42,202 bases of DNA, from assembly GCA_026983795.1 (NCBI GenBank), contig JALSTI010000211.1, positions 1 to 42,202 on the forward strand, in the 5' to 3' direction. Shown piece after piece: positions 17,230 to 26,079 of this stretch. Source of the DNA: Melioribacteraceae bacterium. Lineage in GTDB: Bacteria; Bacteroidota; Ignavibacteria; Ignavibacteriales; Melioribacteraceae. The notes under the pieces were generated by a model that was not told where the DNA came from, did not search any database, and saw only the letters and a program-made list of their open reading frames with translations. The position numbers and the translations under genes were made by a program. Within the stretch, counting starts at the first letter, position 1. The number at the start of each line of letters is the position of its first letter.

Positions 17230-18060
17230 TTACAAATTTATCGAGAAAAACGAGGAATATAGTCCTATTGAAATTTCATGAAAATTAAAATCGGAACTGA
17301 ACAGTTGGAAATTAAATCTGTATTTGGTAAAAACCGTAAACACATTAAAAATTTTAAAAAGTCCAAAATTTAATTCCGGACTGAATCCGTTATGACCTAA
17401 AAAATCGGTGTACACATTTATACCGACCGCAACAAACTCAATTTTGGGTATTAAGAATATTTTTTTATAGCCAATTCTTAAAAAGTTTTTTATTGGTGCG
17501 TTAAAGATATGGGAATATTCAACCGACAAATACTCCGAAGGATAATTAAAGCCTGTAGAGTAAAACGCAAAAATTGGAATTTCTTTGGTTAACTCAAAAT
17601 AATTTCTATCCTTCAAAAAAACAGCCGAAGGAGACGGCAGTAAAAATAAAGAACCGCCTATACACAATTGTGCAAACGCATTAGAGCCCTTTTTCATTTT
17701 GATTTCCAAATTGTTGGGTACCGTAAGTTCATATTCTTCGCTAGTATGTTTTTTGCCATTTATATCCGTAGCAATAATTTTAAATGGAACGTTCATTGAA
17801 TCAAAATCCATTTCCGATACTTCTTTTCTTAGTTTATGATCGATCTTAAAATTATCCGAGACGTTTAGGACATACTTATTGTTTAATATCACTTTTGTTT
17901 TTGCGCTATCGCTGGTCATAAATGTAATTATCAAAGTGTGTGGAGTTTCCGGAGTGATATACGCATCAATAAGAAATATATCGAACTCATCTTCTTCCTG
18001 AGCAAATAATATTAAAGAATTAACGAGAAAAAAAATTAGAAAAAAGAGAAATTTACTCAA
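17230..18060 (-). CDS. Secreted protein of unknown function, probable beta-barrel C-terminal half
   Basis: I do not recognise a family. The 276-residue precursor has a strong signal peptide (1-20, FLVNSLILFAQ) followed by an acidic stretch QEEDEFD. Residues about 25-125 look like an immunoglobulin-like or beta-sandwich domain, as in TPETPHTLIITFMTSDSAKT. The second half alternates short hydrophobic and aromatic strands and ends in hydrophobic FFSINL, which suggests a small outer-membrane barrel. The start is TTG with GGAG 6 nt upstream. It is divergent from surE and separated from the methyltransferase gene by 139 bp. Confidence 0.65.
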   Translation of the reverse strand: MSKFLFFLIFFLVNSLILFAQEEDEFDIFLIDAYITPETPHTLIITFMTSDSAKTKVILNNKYVLNVSDNFKIDHKLRKEVSEMDFDSMNVPFKIIATDINGKKHTSEEYELTVPNNLEIKMKKGSNAFAQLCIGGSLFLLPSPSAVFLKDRNYFELTKEIPIFAFYSTGFNYPSEYLSVEYSHIFNAPIKNFLRIGYKKIFLIPKIEFVAVGINVYTDFLGHNGFSPELNFGLFKIFNVFTVFTKYRFNFQLFSSDFNFHEISIGLYSSFFSINL

Positions 18061-18242
18061 ATGTTACTCCAATATTCCTTACAAAATTATAATATATAAA
18101 CATATCATTTTTTATTGAATTTATCCTTTTATTACGTCTATAAAATATTAGCATAAATAAATTATAAACCGGATTAATATTTCAGCAGTTTAGTATATTT
18201 TGATGACAAAGAAAATTTATTAACAAATTTATTGGAGAAATG

Positions 18243-19025
18243 ATGAATATATTAATAAGCAACGATGACGGAATTGATGCAACAGGAATAAAAGTGTTAA
18301 CCAAGTTCTTAAAAAAAATCGGAAATGTTACGGTAGTTGCCCCGCGAACGGAACAAAGCGCTGTGGGACATGCTATAACAATGAAAGTTCCTTTACGTGT
18401 GACGGAATATTACGAAAACGGAAATTTTTTCGGTTACGCCGTAGACGGTACGCCGGCAGATTGTGTGAAAATGGGAATTAAAAATATTATGAAAGTAAAA
18501 CCGGACATTGTTGTTTCCGGAATTAATCACGGTTCCAATACCGCTATAAACATTGTTTACTCGGGGACCGTTTCGGCTGCAAGAGAAGCCGCCATTATGG
18601 ATGTTCCCTCTCTTGCTATTTCCATTGCGGATCATCATCCTAAAAACTTCGAGTTTGCGGGAAAAGTTGCGCGCGAACTCACTAAAATGGTAGTTAAACA
18701 CGGTCTTCCCACAGGCACTTTGCTTAATGTAAATATTCCGGATTTGCCTGAAGAACAGATTAAAGGAATTCTTCCTACGCTTCAGGGAAAAACAAAATGG
18801 GACGATGTTTACGAAGAACGAATTGATCCCTACGGTGATAAATATTATTGGTTAACCGGCAAATTGATTGAAGCGGATGGTAAATTGGAAATGGATCACT
18901 TTGCGGTAAAAAATAATTATGTGGCTGTTACTCCCGTACATTTCGATTTGACGGATTATCAAGCGTATGAAGATATGCAAAGTTGGCATGTGGAAAATAT
19001 TTTGCAACATAAAACAAAAGTTTAA
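18243..19025 (+). CDS. surE: 5'/3'-nucleotidase SurE
   Basis: SurE is a divalent-metal-dependent phosphatase acting on nucleoside monophosphates. The 260-residue protein has the metal-binding start MNILISNDDG (Asn7, Asp8, Asp9), then VVAPRTEQSAVGHAIT and the second metal Asn in VVSGINHGSNTAINIVYSGT. I prefer the second of two adjacent ATGs, because GGAG (18233-18236) then stands 6 nt away and the protein begins as other SurE proteins do; the first ATG is at 18240. The next gene begins 9 bp after the stop and may be co-transcribed. Confidence 0.96.
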   Translation: MNILISNDDGIDATGIKVLTKFLKKIGNVTVVAPRTEQSAVGHAITMKVPLRVTEYYENGNFFGYAVDGTPADCVKMGIKNIMKVKPDIVVSGINHGSNTAINIVYSGTVSAAREAAIMDVPSLAISIADHHPKNFEFAGKVARELTKMVVKHGLPTGTLLNVNIPDLPEEQIKGILPTLQGKTKWDDVYEERIDPYGDKYYWLTGKLIEADGKLEMDHFAVKNNYVAVTPVHFDLTDYQAYEDMQSWHVENILQHKTKV

Positions 19026-19034
19026 TATCAATTT

Positions 19035-21173
19035 ATGTTACTTCTTAATAATTTTAGTATTTCCATCAATACCAATCCCTTCTTTATAGTTCTGGGTTTT
19101 ATTGTATTTGCCGTTTATACGTATTTTATTTTAAAGTTCAGCCTGCCTAAAGTAACACCAACGTTAAAATTTGTTTTAATTTCGTTACGGACTTTATCTC
19201 TAACGCTGATATTATTTTTAATTTTTGAGCCGGTTATCGTAATAAACAAGCAAGTGCGTGTAAAACCCAAAAGTTTGATTTTTGTAGACAATTCAAAATC
19301 AATAGCCGGAAAAGACAGCTCCAAAAATGCGACGGATATAAAGAAATTAATCAACTTGTTAAACAACAAAGATGTGAATCCGGAATTTTATTTTTTTGGA
19401 AACAGAATAGATTCTTTAAATGCAGACAGTTTAAAAAAACTGAAATTCAACGAGAGCAGCACCAACTTTGAGAATATCCTTTCTTTAGTAAAAAGCAAAA
19501 AAGAAAACATTGCGGACGTTATAATTATAAGCGACGGTCAAATTACAGAAGGAGAAAATCCGGTTAACGATTTTGAAAAACTCGGCATTCCGTTTTATAC
19601 AATTGGAGTCGGCGATACAACCCAAAATAAAGACATCATGATTAAGAAAGTTATTTTCAACAGATTTATCTATCAAGATGTACCAACCGAATTAAAAGTT
19701 TTTTTAAAAAGCATAAACATTTCTAAAAGGGGAATTAATTTAAGTTTATATGAGAATTCAAAATTAATTTCCAAGCAAAAAGTTTCGGTTAATTCCAATC
19801 AACTTACGCCGGTTGTGCTTAATTATACGCCCAAAAATTATGGAGATATGAAATTAACATTGTTAATCGATAAATTACCCGGAGAAGAATCTTACGAAAA
19901 CAATAAAAAAGCTTTTTTTGTTAATGTGCTGAAAAGTAAATTAAAACTTTTATTAATTTCCGGAAGTCCTTCCGAGGACGTATCGTTTATTAAACAAAGT
20001 CTACAAAAAAGGAAAGAAATTGAGTTAAAGGATTATATACAATTCAGCGCAAACAAATTTTCCTCAACACAAAAATTTGATGTAATTTCCGATAGCACTA
20101 ATATATTACTCTTAGTAGGATTTCCGTCTCAATACACTCCCGTTTCGTTAATTGATAAAGTTTACTCTCTAATACAAAAAAAGAATATACCGTTTTTAAT
20201 TGTTCTTTCAACCGGAACCGATTTAAAGAAATTGAGCCGGTTAAAAAACGTACTAAACTTTAACTTTACAAATAAAGGCGCAGGGCAAAGGAATACTCAA
20301 CTTGAAATTACGGACATAAACAATTCGCTTTTTAAAAATAATTCACCGGATCCTATATTGGAATGGAATTCCCTGCCGCCCGTGCAAGTTTTTAACGCCG
20401 CATTTATTGCAAAAAAGAGTTCAAGAATTTTGGCGGTTCAAAAAATAAATAATATTAAATTAAATAACCCTTTAATTATAAGCAGTATATTAGGATCAAA
20501 AAGGTCTATTTCCATTCTTGCAAGCGGTATTTGGAAATGGAAATTACAACTCGCATCAAATAACATTAATCTTTTCGATAATTTCATCTACAATTCTGTG
20601 CAATGGTTAAATTTAGGAAAGAAACAAAAAAGGTTTAATGTTTACACTTCTAAGAAAATTTATTCCATGGGAGATAAAGTTGAGTTTTCGGCTCAATTAT
20701 ATGATGACACCATGCTGCCGTTAGATAACGCAAGCGTTGAAGTTAATATAATGAAAGACGACTCGAAGTACCTATTGCAACTAAATTCAATTGGAAACGG
20801 AAATTACGAAGGACAAATTGAAGCATTAGTTCCGGGGGACTATAAATTTGTTGCCAAAGCAACAAAAAACGGTGCCTTACTTGGAACTTCAACCGGCAAG
20901 TTTAATATAGGCGATGTAGACATCGAAAAGTTGAATATAAAGATGAATATATCCCTTTTACGCTTAATGGCAAATAATACCGGAGGTAAATTTTTCTTAT
21001 TAAATAAGACTTCAAATATTAATAAAGAATTAAGTAATTTTGTAAGTTCGAATACAAAAATTAAAATTGTTAAGTCCGAACTGAGAATTTGGAATAATAA
21101 ATGGATATTGATCTCGATTATTTTACTTTTTGGATTGGAATGGTTTTTACGTAAAAGGTTTGGAATGTTGTAA
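19035..21173 (+). CDS. Membrane-anchored protein with von Willebrand A domain
   Basis: The 712-residue protein has two N-terminal membrane helices (about 16-35 and 45-65) and one C-terminal helix (about 685-705), with a large extracytoplasmic body between them. A VWA domain begins at about residue 80: the MIDAS metal motif DNSKS is at 85-89 (Asp85, Ser87, Ser89), and IADVIIISDGQITEG gives the later strand with its acidic residue. Beta-rich repeats follow, including VSVNSNQLTPVVLNYTPKN. The design resembles proteins often called glutamine-amidotransferase-like or BatA-like VWA membrane proteins in Bacteroidota, whose role is not established. No MoxR ATPase or Bat neighbours are present. It follows surE closely. 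Confidence 0.75.
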   Translation: MLLLNNFSISINTNPFFIVLGFIVFAVYTYFILKFSLPKVTPTLKFVLISLRTLSLTLILFLIFEPVIVINKQVRVKPKSLIFVDNSKSIAGKDSSKNATDIKKLINLLNNKDVNPEFYFFGNRIDSLNADSLKKLKFNESSTNFENILSLVKSKKENIADVIIISDGQITEGENPVNDFEKLGIPFYTIGVGDTTQNKDIMIKKVIFNRFIYQDVPTELKVFLKSINISKRGINLSLYENSKLISKQKVSVNSNQLTPVVLNYTPKNYGDMKLTLLIDKLPGEESYENNKKAFFVNVLKSKLKLLLISGSPSEDVSFIKQSLQKRKEIELKDYIQFSANKFSSTQKFDVISDSTNILLLVGFPSQYTPVSLIDKVYSLIQKKNIPFLIVLSTGTDLKKLSRLKNVLNFNFTNKGAGQRNTQLEITDINNSLFKNNSPDPILEWNSLPPVQVFNAAFIAKKSSRILAVQKINNIKLNNPLIISSILGSKRSISILASGIWKWKLQLASNNINLFDNFIYNSVQWLNLGKKQKRFNVYTSKKIYSMGDKVEFSAQLYDDTMLPLDNASVEVNIMKDDSKYLLQLNSIGNGNYEGQIEALVPGDYKFVAKATKNGALLGTSTGKFNIGDVDIEKLNIKMNISLLRLMANNTGGKFFLLNKTSNINKELSNFVSSNTKIKIVKSELRIWNNKWILISIILLFGLEWFLRKRFGML

Positions 21174-21208
21174 TTTATTTTTCGAATAAAGAATAGGAGG
21201 AAATTAAA

Positions 21209-21610
21209 ATGAAATTCATGCCTTGGAAAAAAGATTATTCTGTTCATGTTACTATTATTGACAAACAGCATCGCCATCTTAACGAAATAATTAATCAACT
21301 TTACGATGAAACTTATAAGAATAATTATTCCGAAGTAAAAAAATTAATTAAAAGTTTTATGAAAGACTTAAAAGAACATTTTGACACGGAAGAAGAATTA
21401 ATGACCAGTCATAATGACCCCACTTACTTTTCCCATAAACTTGAACATGACAGAGTTATAAGAAAATACACTAACTTTTTCGATTCAATTTCAAAACAAA
21501 GAAAACCTAAGCTCGATATAAGCTTTTTCGAATCGTATAAAAGATGGTTTGAAAATCATCATTACTTTAAGGACAGAAAACTTTCGGTTTATTCGAAGAA
21601 GAAAAAATAA
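21209..21610 (+). CDS. Bacteriohemerythrin
   Basis: This is a small diiron protein that binds oxygen reversibly, thought to store, transport or sense O2 in the cytoplasm. The 133-residue chain is a single four-helix bundle with all seven iron ligands visible: His21 (IDKQH), His57 and Glu61 (EHFDTEEEL), His76 and His80 (SHKLEH), His117 (or His118) and Asp122 (HHYFKD). A lysine-rich tail ends the protein. A GGAGG ribosome binding site lies upstream. The organism therefore probably meets oxygen, or changes in its level. It sits between the VWA gene and comF, 11 bp before the latter. Confidence 0.93.
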   Translation: MKFMPWKKDYSVHVTIIDKQHRHLNEIINQLYDETYKNNYSEVKKLIKSFMKDLKEHFDTEEELMTSHNDPTYFSHKLEHDRVIRKYTNFFDSISKQRKPKLDISFFESYKRWFENHHYFKDRKLSVYSKKKK

Positions 21611-21621
21611 ACTTTTTAAGA

Positions 21622-22308
21622 ATGGAGCGGAAAGCCGTTAAATTTTTAGATTTTTTACTGCCCCGCTTTTGTATTTCTTGTAATAAAAAATTAAAAAGCG
21701 ACGAGAAAGTTTTATGCGACTTCTGTAAAAACCAATTGGAATTTGCTTCTTCGGACAGGCTGAATTTCGAATATCAAAAAAAGTTTGCGTCTAATAATAT
21801 AATTAAGGATTTCAGGTCGCTATACATCTTCAAAGTTAACTCGCCTATTCAAGATTTGATACACTCGGTTAAATATCATCATAAAATTGCCAACGGATAT
21901 TTTATGGGAAACCAAATTGCTTTAAATTTTAATGATGTTATTACTAATTGGTCAATAAACCTAATAATACCTGTTCCGTTACATCATCTTAAAAAAGCCG
22001 AAAGAGGATTTAATCAATCCGCATTAATTGCCAAAGCAATAAGTAAGAGATTAAAAATTCCGTTTAAGTCGAATATTGTAAAACGAAAAAGATATACTCA
22101 AACGCAAACACAATTGTCTTTAAAAGAAAGACAAGAAAATATGTTGAATGCATTCAACATAAAGAAAAAAAAATTTTTAAACGGAGAAAATATTTTAGTA
22201 ATTGACGATGTAATTACAACAGGCGCAACTATAACCGAATGCGGAAAGATTTTAAAGGAAAACGGCGCTAATAATGTTTATGCCATGACGTTTGCGCTTG
22301 CAGATTGA
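21622..22308 (+). CDS. comF: ComF-family phosphoribosyltransferase-like protein
   Basis: The 228-residue protein starts with a zinc-ribbon (Cys17, Cys20, Cys32, Cys35) and continues with a type I phosphoribosyltransferase domain whose PRPP-binding loop reads VIDDVITTGATI (about 191-202). LIIPVPLHHLKKAERGFNQS is the second family signature. ComF proteins are linked to DNA uptake in competent bacteria; their enzymatic role is unsettled. No other competence gene is in the window. The gene converges on argS with a single base between the two stop codons. Confidence 0.9.
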   Translation: MERKAVKFLDFLLPRFCISCNKKLKSDEKVLCDFCKNQLEFASSDRLNFEYQKKFASNNIIKDFRSLYIFKVNSPIQDLIHSVKYHHKIANGYFMGNQIALNFNDVITNWSINLIIPVPLHHLKKAERGFNQSALIAKAISKRLKIPFKSNIVKRKRYTQTQTQLSLKERQENMLNAFNIKKKKFLNGENILVIDDVITTGATITECGKILKENGANNVYAMTFALAD

Positions 22309-22309
22309 G

Positions 22310-23938
22310 TTACATTTTTTCCGGCGCACTTACTCCCAAAAGCGAAAGTCCGTTTCGTAATACAATTTGAGTTGCAATTATCAAAGCAATTCGCGCTTCC
22401 GCTAATTTTTTTTCCGACCCGATAATTCTGCATTCGGTATAAAATTTATGGAAAAGCGCAGCCAATGTTTCCAAGTAGTTTGCAATTTTGTGAGGTTCAA
22501 AATTTTTAGCCGCTTGATATAACTCTTCGGGGAAAAAATGAAGCTGCTTTAATAAATTCTGTTCGTAAAACGTATTTAGTAAAGCTAAATTTTCAATGGA
22601 CGGGTTTAATTTTTCTTCCCTTGTCATTCTTATTATCGAACTGATTCTTGCGTGTGCGTATTGCAAATAAAATACGGGATTCTCGTCGGATTGTTTTTTA
22701 GCCAGGTCCAAATCGAAATTCATATGACTACTATGATTGCGCATTATAAAGAAATATCTTACAACGTCTTTCCCGACCTCTTCAATCAATTCATCCAGAG
22801 TTATGAAGTTAGCTTTTCTGGTAGACATTTTTACGACCTCACCGTTTTTCAGAATTGTAACAAACTGGTAAATTATAACTTTTACTTTTTCGGGATTATA
22901 ACCCAAAGCTTTAATTCCGGCTAACACATCGGGATAAGTTGCCGCATGATCGGACCCGAATATATCTATCATTAAATCGTAACCGCGTTCAAATTTTGTT
23001 ACATGATAAGCTATATCCGGTAATCTGTATGTCGGTTCGCCGCTAGATTTTATTATTACCTTATCTTGTTCCTGACCTAATTCGGTAAGCTTAAGCCATA
23101 ATGCATTTTCTTTTTTATATGTGAGTTTTTTTTCTTCAAAGAGTTTCAAAACTTTATCGATATTTCCGTTTTCGTAAAGAGACTTTTCGTTAAAAAAATT
23201 ATCAAAAGTGATATCCAAATTTTCCAAAGTGGTTTTAATATTTTCAAATATAATCTCTTCGGCATTTTGTTTAAAAACATCAATTGATTTTTCATGTATT
23301 AATTTATCGGCAAATTTTCTTTTTAATTCTTCTGCAATATCAATTATATATTCGCCTTGATAATATTCCTCCGAAAACTCAACCGTTGGATCAAACAATT
23401 GTAAATATCTTGTTTTTACCGATTCGCCCAGCATTTTCATTTGTCGACCTGCATTATTAAAATAGTATTCACGTTCAACGTTGTACCCAACCCATTCCAA
23501 TAAATTTGCGATTGTGTCGCCCAGAACAGCATTCCTACCGTGACCAACAGTCAAAGGTCCGGTTGGATTTGCAGATACAAATTCTACTTGTGCTTTCTTA
23601 CCTTCAAATTCATTTGACCTGCCAAAATTTTCCCGTTCGTCCAGAATATTTTTAATAATTTGAGCGACAAATGAAGGTTGAAAAAAAAAGTTTATAAACC
23701 CGGGCCCGGCAATGTTTATGCTTTTTATTTTGTTGTTATCATACTCCAAATTTTCAATAATTTCGGAAGCAATTTCGCGTGGCGGTTTTCGTAATTTTTT
23801 ACTGAGCAGCATTGCAATGTTAGTCGATAAATCTCCGTGTGAAGTATGTTGAGGTACGGTTAAAATAAGCTCGGCATTGCCAATATAATTCAGTTTATGA
23901 TTTAAGTTTTCAAAAATTTTCCGAATATATTTCTTCAA
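22310..23938 (-). CDS. argS: Arginyl-tRNA synthetase
   Basis: ArgS is a class I enzyme that charges tRNA-Arg. The 542-residue protein has the ArgS N-terminal domain (TSHGDLSTNIAMLLSKKLRK), the ATP-binding HIGH-type motif ANPTGPLTVGHGRN, and a KMSKS-like loop VVKMSTRKANFITL. The DALR anticodon-binding domain occupies about the last 110 residues and includes YLQYAHARISSI. The start is TTG with GGAG 8 nt upstream; no ATG fits the conserved N-terminus better. Confidence 0.97.
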   Translation of the reverse strand: MKKYIRKIFENLNHKLNYIGNAELILTVPQHTSHGDLSTNIAMLLSKKLRKPPREIASEIIENLEYDNNKIKSINIAGPGFINFFFQPSFVAQIIKNILDERENFGRSNEFEGKKAQVEFVSANPTGPLTVGHGRNAVLGDTIANLLEWVGYNVEREYYFNNAGRQMKMLGESVKTRYLQLFDPTVEFSEEYYQGEYIIDIAEELKRKFADKLIHEKSIDVFKQNAEEIIFENIKTTLENLDITFDNFFNEKSLYENGNIDKVLKLFEEKKLTYKKENALWLKLTELGQEQDKVIIKSSGEPTYRLPDIAYHVTKFERGYDLMIDIFGSDHAATYPDVLAGIKALGYNPEKVKVIIYQFVTILKNGEVVKMSTRKANFITLDELIEEVGKDVVRYFFIMRNHSSHMNFDLDLAKKQSDENPVFYLQYAHARISSIIRMTREEKLNPSIENLALLNTFYEQNLLKQLHFFPEELYQAAKNFEPHKIANYLETLAALFHKFYTECRIIGSEKKLAEARIALIIATQIVLRNGLSLLGVSAPEKM

Positions 23939-23976
23939 TTATCTTTCTCCGGTAGATTTTTATTAGAGTAAAGGTT

Positions 23977-24339
23977 TTATTTATTTCCGGCTGCGTCGTC
24001 TTCAATTGTTTCAACCGGAGCGTCTCCCCATAGACGTTCAAGACTAAAATATTCTCTTGCGTCTTTTTTGAAAACGTGAACCACAACATCAAAGTAATCG
24101 AGTAAAACCCAATTTAATGCTTCGTAACCTTCTTTATGATAACATTTAATACCGTTTTTACTCAGTTTGTTGTCAACTTCATCGGCAATACTTTTAACTT
24201 GAACGTCGGAATCGGCCGAGCAAATCACAAAATAATCGGCAATAGTAGTTAAGCCGCGTAAGTCCAATATTCTTATATCGTATCCTTTTTTCGATAAAAT
24301 TATCTCACCAATTTGGTGCGCAAACGAATTTTCGTTCAA
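23977..24339 (-). CDS. rsfS: Ribosomal silencing factor RsfS
   Basis: RsfS binds L14 on the large subunit and blocks subunit joining when nutrients are short. The 120-residue protein has the family core KKGYDIRILDLRGLTTIADY, then FVICSADSDVQVKSIADEV and WVLLDYFDVVVHVF. The start is TTG with a GAGG about 9 nt upstream. It follows the LytR_C gene by 4 bp, so the two are almost certainly one transcript. Confidence 0.95.
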   Translation of the reverse strand: MNENSFAHQIGEIILSKKGYDIRILDLRGLTTIADYFVICSADSDVQVKSIADEVDNKLSKNGIKCYHKEGYEALNWVLLDYFDVVVHVFKKDAREYFSLERLWGDAPVETIEDDAAGNK

Positions 24340-24343
24340 TTTA

Positions 24344-24841
24344 TTATTCCTCTTTAATTGGTTTAAGATTATAATAATCTTTCCCGATTATTAATGTAAC
24401 ATCCAAAAAGTAGTTTTTGTTTAATTGTTGAATTACGTTGGATTTATTTATACCCAATTCTTCGGCAACTTTTTCTGCGTTTGCCATATTTCCAATTCTG
24501 TCTATAACCAAAGATTTGGTTACGTTAAACGATTTATAATTACTAACATTTACAACATCAATATGATGTTCGCGTAAATAGTCCGTAAACCTGTCCGCTA
24601 CTCCCGCAACGCCGCAGCCGTTCAATACTTCAACTTGAATAATTTCTGAAGCGGTTTGTTTATTATTTCCGGTACTAAAATTCTTATTACGATCGCTAAT
24701 TTTTATAAACAAAGAGTAGCTTAAAAAAATTACAATGGCAACCAAAAAGAAAATTATTATATTCAGAAATAAATTAGCCGATGAAGTTTTAACATCAACT
24801 TGATTTTTTTTCTTTATTTTTTTTACAGGTTTTCGTTTCAA
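24344..24841 (-). CDS. LytR C-terminal (LytR_C) domain membrane protein
   Basis: The 165-residue protein begins with a basic segment (KRKPVKKIKKKNQ), has one membrane helix at about 27-48, and ends in an extracytoplasmic LytR_C domain from about 68 onward. That domain is marked by IIQVEVLNGCGVAGVADRF and the later ADRF/NAEKVAEELGI and VTLIIGKDY pattern. LytR_C domains follow or accompany LytR-CpsA-Psr glycopolymer transferases, but no LCP domain is present here, so the function is unknown. The gene is the first of a pair with rsfS, an arrangement common in related genomes as far as I recall. Confidence 0.8.
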   Translation of the reverse strand: MKRKPVKKIKKKNQVDVKTSSANLFLNIIIFFLVAIVIFLSYSLFIKISDRNKNFSTGNNKQTASEIIQVEVLNGCGVAGVADRFTDYLREHHIDVVNVSNYKSFNVTKSLVIDRIGNMANAEKVAEELGINKSNVIQQLNKNYFLDVTLIIGKDYYNLKPIKEE

Positions 24842-24857
24842 TTTAAAGTTCTAATAT

Positions 24858-24885
24858 TAAAAAACAACCGAGCTTTTGCTCGGTT
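24858..24885 (-). terminator. Rho-independent terminator after the gene at 24910-25401
   Basis: On the minus strand AACCGAGC (24885-24878) pairs perfectly with GCTCGGTT (24873-24866) around AAAA, followed by GTTTTTTA. It separates the upstream secreted-protein gene from the LytR_C gene. Confidence 0.88.
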
Positions 24886-24909
24886 TGCAAATTTAATAAA
24901 ATTTAAATT

Positions 24910-25401
24910 CTATTTCCCGTTTTCGAAATAATGTGAAAACGGATCATAGTAAAATGACGAATAACCATACGGGTTGTAATAACCGAACGGGGAATGTCTG
25001 AATTGAATACTAAAATGCAAATCCTTGGAAGGACTATAATCCAATTGCGCTTTTGATAAATAAACACCATTAATCTGCTTTGAAAATTTATCTCCGAAAG
25101 TACTGTAAGGCGAATTAACGATACTTGTTTCAATTTGCAGATTAAGTTTGTTGCTAAAAGCATAATTCAATTGATTAGTATAAACTCCTAAAGCCAAACC
25201 GTTTCCCCCAAAAGCGGAATATGACAGACTGAACGAATGATTCATACTGAAATTATCGGGATTAATAAAACCCAAAATAAAACTGGACGGATTATTATTG
25301 ACCAAACTTCCTTTAATATCGAGAGATTTATTATCTTCTCCTTTAAATTGTGCGTTAATTACACTTAAAGATAGAAAGAAAAATAGAAAAAATTTTTTCA
25401 T
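24910..25401 (-). CDS. Small secreted protein of unknown function, beta-strand rich
   Basis: I do not recognise it. I chose the ATG at 25401 because it opens a standard signal peptide (MKKFFLFFFLSLSVINAQ) and has an AGGTGA site upstream; the frame is open six codons further. The mature 145 residues are rich in Ser, Asn, Tyr and Phe with alternating strands such as MNHSFSLSYSAFGGNGLALG and LHFSIQFRHSPFG. This suggests a small outer-membrane or periplasmic beta protein. The tail is unusually Tyr/Pro/Gly-rich (YYNPYGYSSFYYDPFSHYF). It is bounded by its own terminator and is probably monocistronic. Confidence 0.7.
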   Translation of the reverse strand: MKKFFLFFFLSLSVINAQFKGEDNKSLDIKGSLVNNNPSSFILGFINPDNFSMNHSFSLSYSAFGGNGLALGVYTNQLNYAFSNKLNLQIETSIVNSPYSTFGDKFSKQINGVYLSKAQLDYSPSKDLHFSIQFRHSPFGYYNPYGYSSFYYDPFSHYFENGK

Positions 25402-25490
25402 CCGGTCACCTTTCCACAAACTAAATTTATATAGTTATTTGACATCTAATTTAACTAATTGTTTCGTAAAGAATAAAAATTTTCCGGTTT

Positions 25491-25949
25491 TTATTTAACT
25501 GAAACAATCATCTCAACTTCCACCGGAACATTTACGGGCAATTCATTAGTCCCAACCGCGCTTCTGACGTGTTTTCCGGTTTCTCCGAAAGCATTAACCA
25601 AAAAATCCGAAGCACCGTTTGCAACTTTCGGTTGATCGGTAAATCCTTCAGCCGAATTGACAAATACGGTCACTTTAATAATTTTCTCAATATTGTCGAG
25701 ATTGCCAATTTCAGATTTAATTACATTCAGACAATTTACGGCGCAAATCTCGGCTGCTTTCTTACCTTCGTCCAATGTTAAATTACTTCCTACTTTACCT
25801 TCATAAACTAATTTTCCGTCCATCATTGGAATCTGTCCGGCTGTGAACACCAAATTTCCCGTTCGCGTTGCGGGAATATAGGAAGCCAACGGCTTAGGCG
25901 CTTCTTTTAATTCATATCCTAATTCTTTAATTTTTTCTTCTACTAACAT
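25491..25949 (-). CDS. RidA/YjgF-family protein
   Basis: The 152-residue protein has the Rid fold, with the GNLVFTAGQIPMMDGKLV strand region and the conserved Arg129 in GKHVRSAVGTNELP plus Glu145 in VPVEVEMIVS. Those residues form the site that hydrolyses reactive enamine/imine intermediates in RidA. The chain is about 25 residues longer than E. coli RidA and belongs to the longer YjgF-like subfamily (with ICAVNCLNVIKSEIGNLDNI), for which imine deaminase activity is less certain. It is divergent from mazG and stands alone. Confidence 0.88.
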   Translation of the reverse strand: MLVEEKIKELGYELKEAPKPLASYIPATRTGNLVFTAGQIPMMDGKLVYEGKVGSNLTLDEGKKAAEICAVNCLNVIKSEIGNLDNIEKIIKVTVFVNSAEGFTDQPKVANGASDFLVNAFGETGKHVRSAVGTNELPVNVPVEVEMIVSVK

Positions 25950-26079
25950 AATTTTCCAAAATTTGTTTTACTTGTTTATCAATATAAAGGAAATGAACGA
26001 AAAATTAAATGAGAATTTTTTATACACTTCCGAATAATTTATTAACTTGCACTTTATTTCATAAAATCTTTTATACAAA

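Noticed and set aside
26047-26077. TTGCAC/TATACA promoter for mazG
   Set aside because: The spacer is 19 bp and transcription would begin after the mazG ATG, so it cannot serve that start.
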